Source of the DNA: Epilithonimonas xixisoli
Lineage (GTDB): Bacteria; Bacteroidota; Bacteroidia; Flavobacteriales; Weeksellaceae
Assembly: GCF_004365655.1 (NCBI RefSeq)
Contig: NZ_SOEO01000001.1
Location: 372,001-436,000 of the forward strand
Direction: 5' to 3'
Length of the DNA stretch: 64,000 nucleotides
Both the position numbers and the translations under genes were made by a program. The notes beneath the pieces were generated by a model that was given only the letters and a program-made list of their open reading frames with translations, ran no database searches and was not told the origin of the DNA. This document shows, in pieces, positions 59,602 to 64,000 of the stretch (position 1 is its first letter; each line of letters begins with the position of its first letter).

Positions 59602-62600
59602 ATGAAAAAGTACTACTTTCTGTTATTCTTTTTTCTAATTTCTTACTTCAACGCTCAGAAAAATGATAATCTTAATTATCTAAACAACGGAATCGTAGAG
59701 GATAAATCGGGGAAAATCATCACGGATAAAAAACTCAAAGATAATTTTCTGAATGACCGTGCAAACAAAGTTCTCCAAGAAAATAGAATGTTGCGAAAAG
59801 CTGCTGCGCCGGTTTTGGTAGAGATGTGTTCCAACGGCGGTTTTGAACAAGTAGAAAGCGTAGGTGGGAAAAATTATCTTAAAAATTTCTTACACACCAT
59901 CGGAGATCCTCCCGGTCCTACGCAATGTAGATCAATTTCCAACAAGGCAGATTCCTACATAGACCAATACAGTCCAACAGCCAATAATCTGATGGCAACC
60001 ACGGTGCCTTCTAATCTCATAGACCAATTTATGGGAGACATCAAGGCATTTGACCAATATGCTCTGAAAATCAATCATACCAATTCTAGCACTTATGGTG
60101 CAATAGTACAAGGAAAAAGATTCAAAACTAATAATGAAAATTTCCTGAAGTTCAATTACAAAGCCATTCTGCAAAGTGTTTATGATAACAGTCACACAGA
60201 CAATCAGGCGTTTTTCAAGGCAAGAATTCTTAATAAATCCAATGTAGTTGTAAGTGAGTTTTGTCTTGTGGGAGATGAGAAAAACTGTATTTTCACAAAA
60301 GTTCCTGATGGGGGTTATGGCTATGTGACGCTTTATACCGCCAATTGGCAATCTGGATTGCTGGATATTTCAGGGATTCCGAATAATGAAGAATTTACAG
60401 TCGAATTTATGGCTTCCAGATGTGGATTGGGAGGTCATTTTGGTTATGCTTATGTAGATGATATTTGCCTACTGCATTCCGATGAAAGTTTTGTCGGAAG
60501 TATTACGTTGGATCCTTTGAATGCGGTTTGTCCTACTTTGCCAATCAATGTTTCTGGTGTTTTCACTTTACCCAATTCTGGTGGCGTCACGGCATCTGTA
60601 AAAAATATAACTTTAAAATTGTACAATGATGCAGGAACTGTGGTTCATACGACGCAGGCGGCTACAATTGATAATGTAAATAAGAAATTTAATTTCGTTC
60701 TCAATAATTCCGATATTCCGAATATTGTGCAGGGAAATTACAACGTGGGAGTGGATATTAATTATGATATCCAAGGAAGTTCCTGTGGAGGTGGTAATTT
60801 TTTCTCCAATGCCTCTGATAATGATGCTAATGATGGTTGGGATATTAGTTTTCTCAATTGTTCATCGTCCTGTAATATTCCTGTGACTACCGCAAAGTTG
60901 AATAAATGTGATGCAGGACAAGATGGTGTTGAGAATTTTAATCTTACCGATTTGGATAGCAAAGTAGTGACTTCTACTGCGGGACTCAGCTTTACTTACT
61001 TCAGAAATTATAACGATGCTTTTAGCAATTCTAATAATATCTTAGGATTTACAAGTTACTCATCGGGAACAAGTACGATTTATATCCGAGTATCCCGAGA
61101 TCCTAGTTGTTTTAAAATCATTCCTGTTTCGCTGGAAGTTAGAAATCCAACCGCCAACATTACCGGAATTCTGAATGTCTGCTCCGGAAGTACAGAACTG
61201 ACAGCTTCGCCGGGAAGCTCTTATCAATGGAGTCATAATAATCTGACGACTCAAAAAATTACCGTCACAGATGTTGGAGTCTATTCTGTAATAGTTACTG
61301 ATAGCTACGGTTGTAGCAGTACGGCAAGCGTAAGTATTGAGCCAAGCCAGACGGCTGTTTCTCCTACACTACTGGTAACACAACCTTCTTGTTTTGTGTC
61401 TTCTGGAACAATTAAGGTTACTTCGCCAGCTTCCGAATATAGTTTTGATGACGGCGTAACCTGGACCACCAATGCAACAAAAGCCAATCTCTATCCAGGA
61501 AAATATTTTGTTAAAATAAAAACGGCGAAAGGTTGTACCTCCTACTCGCAAGAAGTAGATATCGTGCAGTCCTTATTACCATACCCTAATGCCAGTCCAA
61601 CGCAACCGAGATTTTGCGGTGATACAGGAATAATTACAGTAAGCACTATTGCAGCGTATTATAGTTTTGATAATGGTCTAACTTGGGTCAATAATCCTGT
61701 AGCAGACAAATTGCAGCCGGGCAGATATGTGGTGAGAACAAAAGATGTTGCAGGTTGTATTTCGAACGCACAAGTCGTATTGATAGAAAGCCAGACTTTA
61801 GGCAATGCAGAATATACTTTGGTAAGTCCTGCATGCTCTGTTCTTGGAAGTATCACGATCAATACGCCAGCGGATCTTTATACTTTCGATGGAGGGACGA
61901 CTTGGGTAACATCTAACGTTTTGAGTAATGTAGGAGCAGGAAATTTTTCCGTGGGTATCAAAAATTATTTAGGCTGCATTTCGTATTACACGCCAATTTA
62001 TGTTAACAAATTTGAAAGCCAATCTCCTCAGACAGAAGCAATTCAACCAGAATGTGGGACAGATGGTATGATCTATATTAAAACTGAAGCTGCACAATAC
62101 AGTTTTGATAACGGCGTGACGTGGACCACAAGTAATTTGGCAGAACTGCCACCAGGCACCTATCGAATCAAAATTAAAAATGCGGCAAATTGCGTTTCGC
62201 AGGCACAAACAGTTACATTGTATCCGCCTATGCTTCCGGATCCAATTCATACCGTGGAGCAGCCGGGTTGTGGTGTCAATGGAAAAATTACAATCAACAG
62301 TGTTTATGATTTTTACAGTTTTGATAATGGTGCAACTTGGGTGACCACAAATTCTAAAGTTTTACCCGCAGGAACGTATCAGATTCTTGTGAAAAATAGT
62401 ATTGGATGCAAGTCTTATCCAAGATCTGTTTATCTATCAGAGAAGAAATTGCCTCAGCCCAACTTCACCGTGACGCAACCAACTTGTACTACGAAAGGAA
62501 GCATTACGATTACCACAATTGCCGATCAATACAGTATTAATGGAGGCTCGTCTTGGACTACCAATCCTGTTTTCAGTAATTTGAACGGGAGTGGTTACAC

Positions 62601-64000
62601 GATAGTTATTAAAAATAATTTGAATTGTGTTTCGGAAGGATCTTATGCTTCTTTGGATCAGGCTTATTTGGAAAATCCAACTTATACAGCGGTAAGTCCT
62701 AGTTGTGGCAATACTGTGGGAAGTATCAAATTTATTTCTGTTGCGGATCAATACAGCATCAATGGAGGAAGTTCTTGGTCCACCAATCCAGACTTCAATA
62801 ATGTTGCAAAAGGTTACTATTATCTGATGGTGAGAAAAGGAGGTTGCAGTTCCAATTATATCAATGTTGAACTTAATGATTATAATCTTGCAACGCCATC
62901 AGTTTCATCTGTTCAGCCTACTTGTGGTACCAAAGGAAGTATCACAGTTAATGCTGTTGCAGATTTTTACAGTATAGATGGTGGAAATACTTGGGTTACA
63001 ACGCCTGTTTTCAATAATCTTAATTATGGTTATTATTATGTTTCAATCAAAACCGGAAGTTGCACATCATCAAGTACTTCAGTTAATCTCAAACAGTTCT
63101 ATCTGGATAATCCGGATTATACATTCACGCAACCTTCTTGTGGTGTTGGAGGGACTATAACTATTACAACACCATCTGCTTCTTACAGTATCAACGGTGG
63201 AAACACTTGGAGTTCCAATCCTGTCTTTTCAAACCTTCCGCAAGGGTCGTATAATATAGCTGTAAAAAATAGTTTGAACTGTACCTCTAATCTTTACGGA
63301 AGATATTTGACGCTTGACAAGTACTACCTTCCAAAGCCAGATGTGGAAATCATCCAACCAAAATGCGGATTGAATGGAAGTATCAAAATATTGACTCCAG
63401 CAGCTCAATACAGCTTTGATAACGGAAATACTTGGACTACTAATCCTGTTCTCAGTAATTTGACATCGGGTTATTATTATATCGTTGTAAAAAACGCGCA
63501 AAATTGTATTTCAGAATCATTTTCTGTGAGTATTGCAACATATTATTTACCAAGACCAATGACGAAAGTGGTGCAGCCAACTTGTGCTAATAATGGTAGT
63601 ATCACAGTGGTTTCCAACGCTGCTTTCTATTCTTTTGATAATGGCGTTACTTGGGGAACTAGCTCTACTTTACTTAATCCTACTCCGGGATATTATAGTA
63701 TTAAAATTAAAAACTCAGCAGGTTGTATTTCTACAGCGACGAATGAGAACGTACAGAAATATTTCTTAAGCTCACCACTGATTACTACAATTCAGCCGAC
63801 TTGTGCTGCGCCTTCAGGTAGCATAATCGTGAACACCATTGCAGATCTTTATAGTTTTGATAATGGAACCACTTGGGTTACCAATCCCATTAAAACAAAC
63901 GTTGCTTCCGGATCATATAATGTTTTGATTAAAAATAGTTTTGGATGCGTTTCCCAGGCAGCTTATGCATATATCAATTCCAGTCCTAATATTCCAGCTG
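59602..64000 (+). CDS. Giant SprB-like surface adhesin, 5' part (cut by window edge)
   Basis: An open frame of more than 1466 codons runs from the ATG at 59602 to the right edge without a stop. It has a signal peptide (KKYYFLLFFFLISYFNAQ), and a ~240-residue N-terminal domain with a jelly-roll-like pattern. Ig-like/SprB-like segments then lead to about twelve ~73-residue repeats starting at 61381. Each repeat has Q-P-x-C-(G/A) at its start, Y-S-(F/I)-(D/N)-(N/G)-G-x-(T/S)-W near residue 25, and N-x-x-x-C about 50 residues in. The motifs match SprB-type repeats of T9SS gliding adhesins. The C-terminal sorting domain is outside the window. No reverse-strand gene fits here. Confidence 0.9.
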   Translation, partial: MKKYYFLLFFFLISYFNAQKNDNLNYLNNGIVEDKSGKIITDKKLKDNFLNDRANKVLQENRMLRKAAAPVLVEMCSNGGFEQVESVGGKNYLKNFLHTIGDPPGPTQCRSISNKADSYIDQYSPTANNLMATTVPSNLIDQFMGDIKAFDQYALKINHTNSSTYGAIVQGKRFKTNNENFLKFNYKAILQSVYDNSHTDNQAFFKARILNKSNVVVSEFCLVGDEKNCIFTKVPDGGYGYVTLYTANWQSGLLDISGIPNNEEFTVEFMASRCGLGGHFGYAYVDDICLLHSDESFVGSITLDPLNAVCPTLPINVSGVFTLPNSGGVTASVKNITLKLYNDAGTVVHTTQAATIDNVNKKFNFVLNNSDIPNIVQGNYNVGVDINYDIQGSSCGGGNFFSNASDNDANDGWDISFLNCSSSCNIPVTTAKLNKCDAGQDGVENFNLTDLDSKVVTSTAGLSFTYFRNYNDAFSNSNNILGFTSYSSGTSTIYIRVSRDPSCFKIIPVSLEVRNPTANITGILNVCSGSTELTASPGSSYQWSHNNLTTQKITVTDVGVYSVIVTDSYGCSSTASVSIEPSQTAVSPTLLVTQPSCFVSSGTIKVTSPASEYSFDDGVTWTTNATKANLYPGKYFVKIKTAKGCTSYSQEVDIVQSLLPYPNASPTQPRFCGDTGIITVSTIAAYYSFDNGLTWVNNPVADKLQPGRYVVRTKDVAGCISNAQVVLIESQTLGNAEYTLVSPACSVLGSITINTPADLYTFDGGTTWVTSNVLSNVGAGNFSVGIKNYLGCISYYTPIYVNKFESQSPQTEAIQPECGTDGMIYIKTEAAQYSFDNGVTWTTSNLAELPPGTYRIKIKNAANCVSQAQTVTLYPPMLPDPIHTVEQPGCGVNGKITINSVYDFYSFDNGATWVTTNSKVLPAGTYQILVKNSIGCKSYPRSVYLSEKKLPQPNFTVTQPTCTTKGSITITTIADQYSINGGSSWTTNPVFSNLNGSGYTIVIKNNLNCVSEGSYASLDQAYLENPTYTAVSPSCGNTVGSIKFISVADQYSINGGSSWSTNPDFNNVAKGYYYLMVRKGGCSSNYINVELNDYNLATPSVSSVQPTCGTKGSITVNAVADFYSIDGGNTWVTTPVFNNLNYGYYYVSIKTGSCTSSSTSVNLKQFYLDNPDYTFTQPSCGVGGTITITTPSASYSINGGNTWSSNPVFSNLPQGSYNIAVKNSLNCTSNLYGRYLTLDKYYLPKPDVEIIQPKCGLNGSIKILTPAAQYSFDNGNTWTTNPVLSNLTSGYYYIVVKNAQNCISESFSVSIATYYLPRPMTKVVQPTCANNGSITVVSNAAFYSFDNGVTWGTSSTLLNPTPGYYSIKIKNSAGCISTATNENVQKYFLSSPLITTIQPTCAAPSGSIIVNTIADLYSFDNGTTWVTNPIKTNVASGSYNVLIKNSFGCVSQAAYAYINSSPNIPA
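61381..64000 (+). repeat. Twelve ~73-residue coding repeats of the adhesin
   Basis: Repeat starts (first base of the Q/S codon) are 61381, 61603, 61825, 62044, 62260, 62476, 62695, 62914, 63130, 63355, 63574 and 63793. The spacing is 216-225 bp (72-75 codons). Two Cys per unit suggest one disulfide each. Units are diverged (roughly half the residues kept), so the array is old, not a recent DNA expansion. The twelfth unit runs off the edge. Confidence 0.88.

Noticed and set aside
61060-63501. Several minus-strand frames in the adhesin repeat region
   Set aside because: Periodic because the coding repeats are periodic; the plus frame is continuous and rich in adhesin motifs.
59602-64000. Tandem repeats as a possible CRISPR array
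   Set aside because: Spacing is ~219 bp, the repeats are diverged and coding; no short identical repeats with unique spacers were seen anywhere in the window.

Overview
The window looks like a chromosomal segment from a Flavobacteriia member of the Weeksellaceae (Chryseobacterium/Epilithonimonas type). This is inferred from low GC, Bacteroidetes-type promoters (TTTG...TAnnTTTG), several proteins with type IX secretion (T9SS) sorting tails ending in KIIKK/KIIKN/KIIKD, sulfonolipid and OlsF-type aminolipid genes, and a SprB-like adhesin. No phage, transposase or CRISPR array was seen. Accessory DNA is limited to two small toxin-antitoxin pairs and short dispersed repeats.

Layout. 1-6679 (minus): complex I genes nuoA-B-C-D-E-F-G in that order of transcription, with an unrelated exported barrel-like gene between nuoF and the edge-truncated nuoG. 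6799-15926: mostly housekeeping genes (GNAT protein, YugP-like protease, YigZ protein, KAS III enzyme, phosphoesterase, threonine dehydrogenase-like SDR, rhodanese). A DUF6364/PIN toxin-antitoxin pair sits between two copies of the yigZ 3' end. 16025-25209: surface-protein region with a 1080-residue outer-membrane barrel, three tandem T9SS cargo paralogs, and a barrel protein carrying a degenerate M1-peptidase domain. 25372-33000: fused UMP synthase, tag glycosylase, a serine hydrolase, a PhyH dioxygenase, a RelE/ParE pair, and the cysteate synthase/cysteate acyltransferase pair expected for capnine-type sulfonolipids.

33202-43820: a large DUF2723 membrane protein, an RlpA-like protein, a CPA2 antiporter, a lipoprotein, small membrane proteins and an M48 protease. 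43971-48488: a six-gene minus-strand operon of exported proteins around a CsgG-domain protein and a DUF6175-like protein. It is the best candidate here for an undescribed envelope system. 48858-50860: groES-groEL. 51025-53757: two more T9SS cargo proteins. 53754-59175: menC, fbp, an aspartate kinase and an OlsF-type bifunctional acyltransferase. 59271-59486: two identical tRNA-Phe genes. 59602-64000: the 5' part of a giant adhesin with about twelve ~73-residue repeats, running off the window.

The unifying theme is the flavobacterial cell envelope: T9SS cargo, SprB-like adhesin, and sulfono- and aminolipids, which are linked to surface motility in relatives. Function calls come from reading motifs in the translated sequence; no database search was run.
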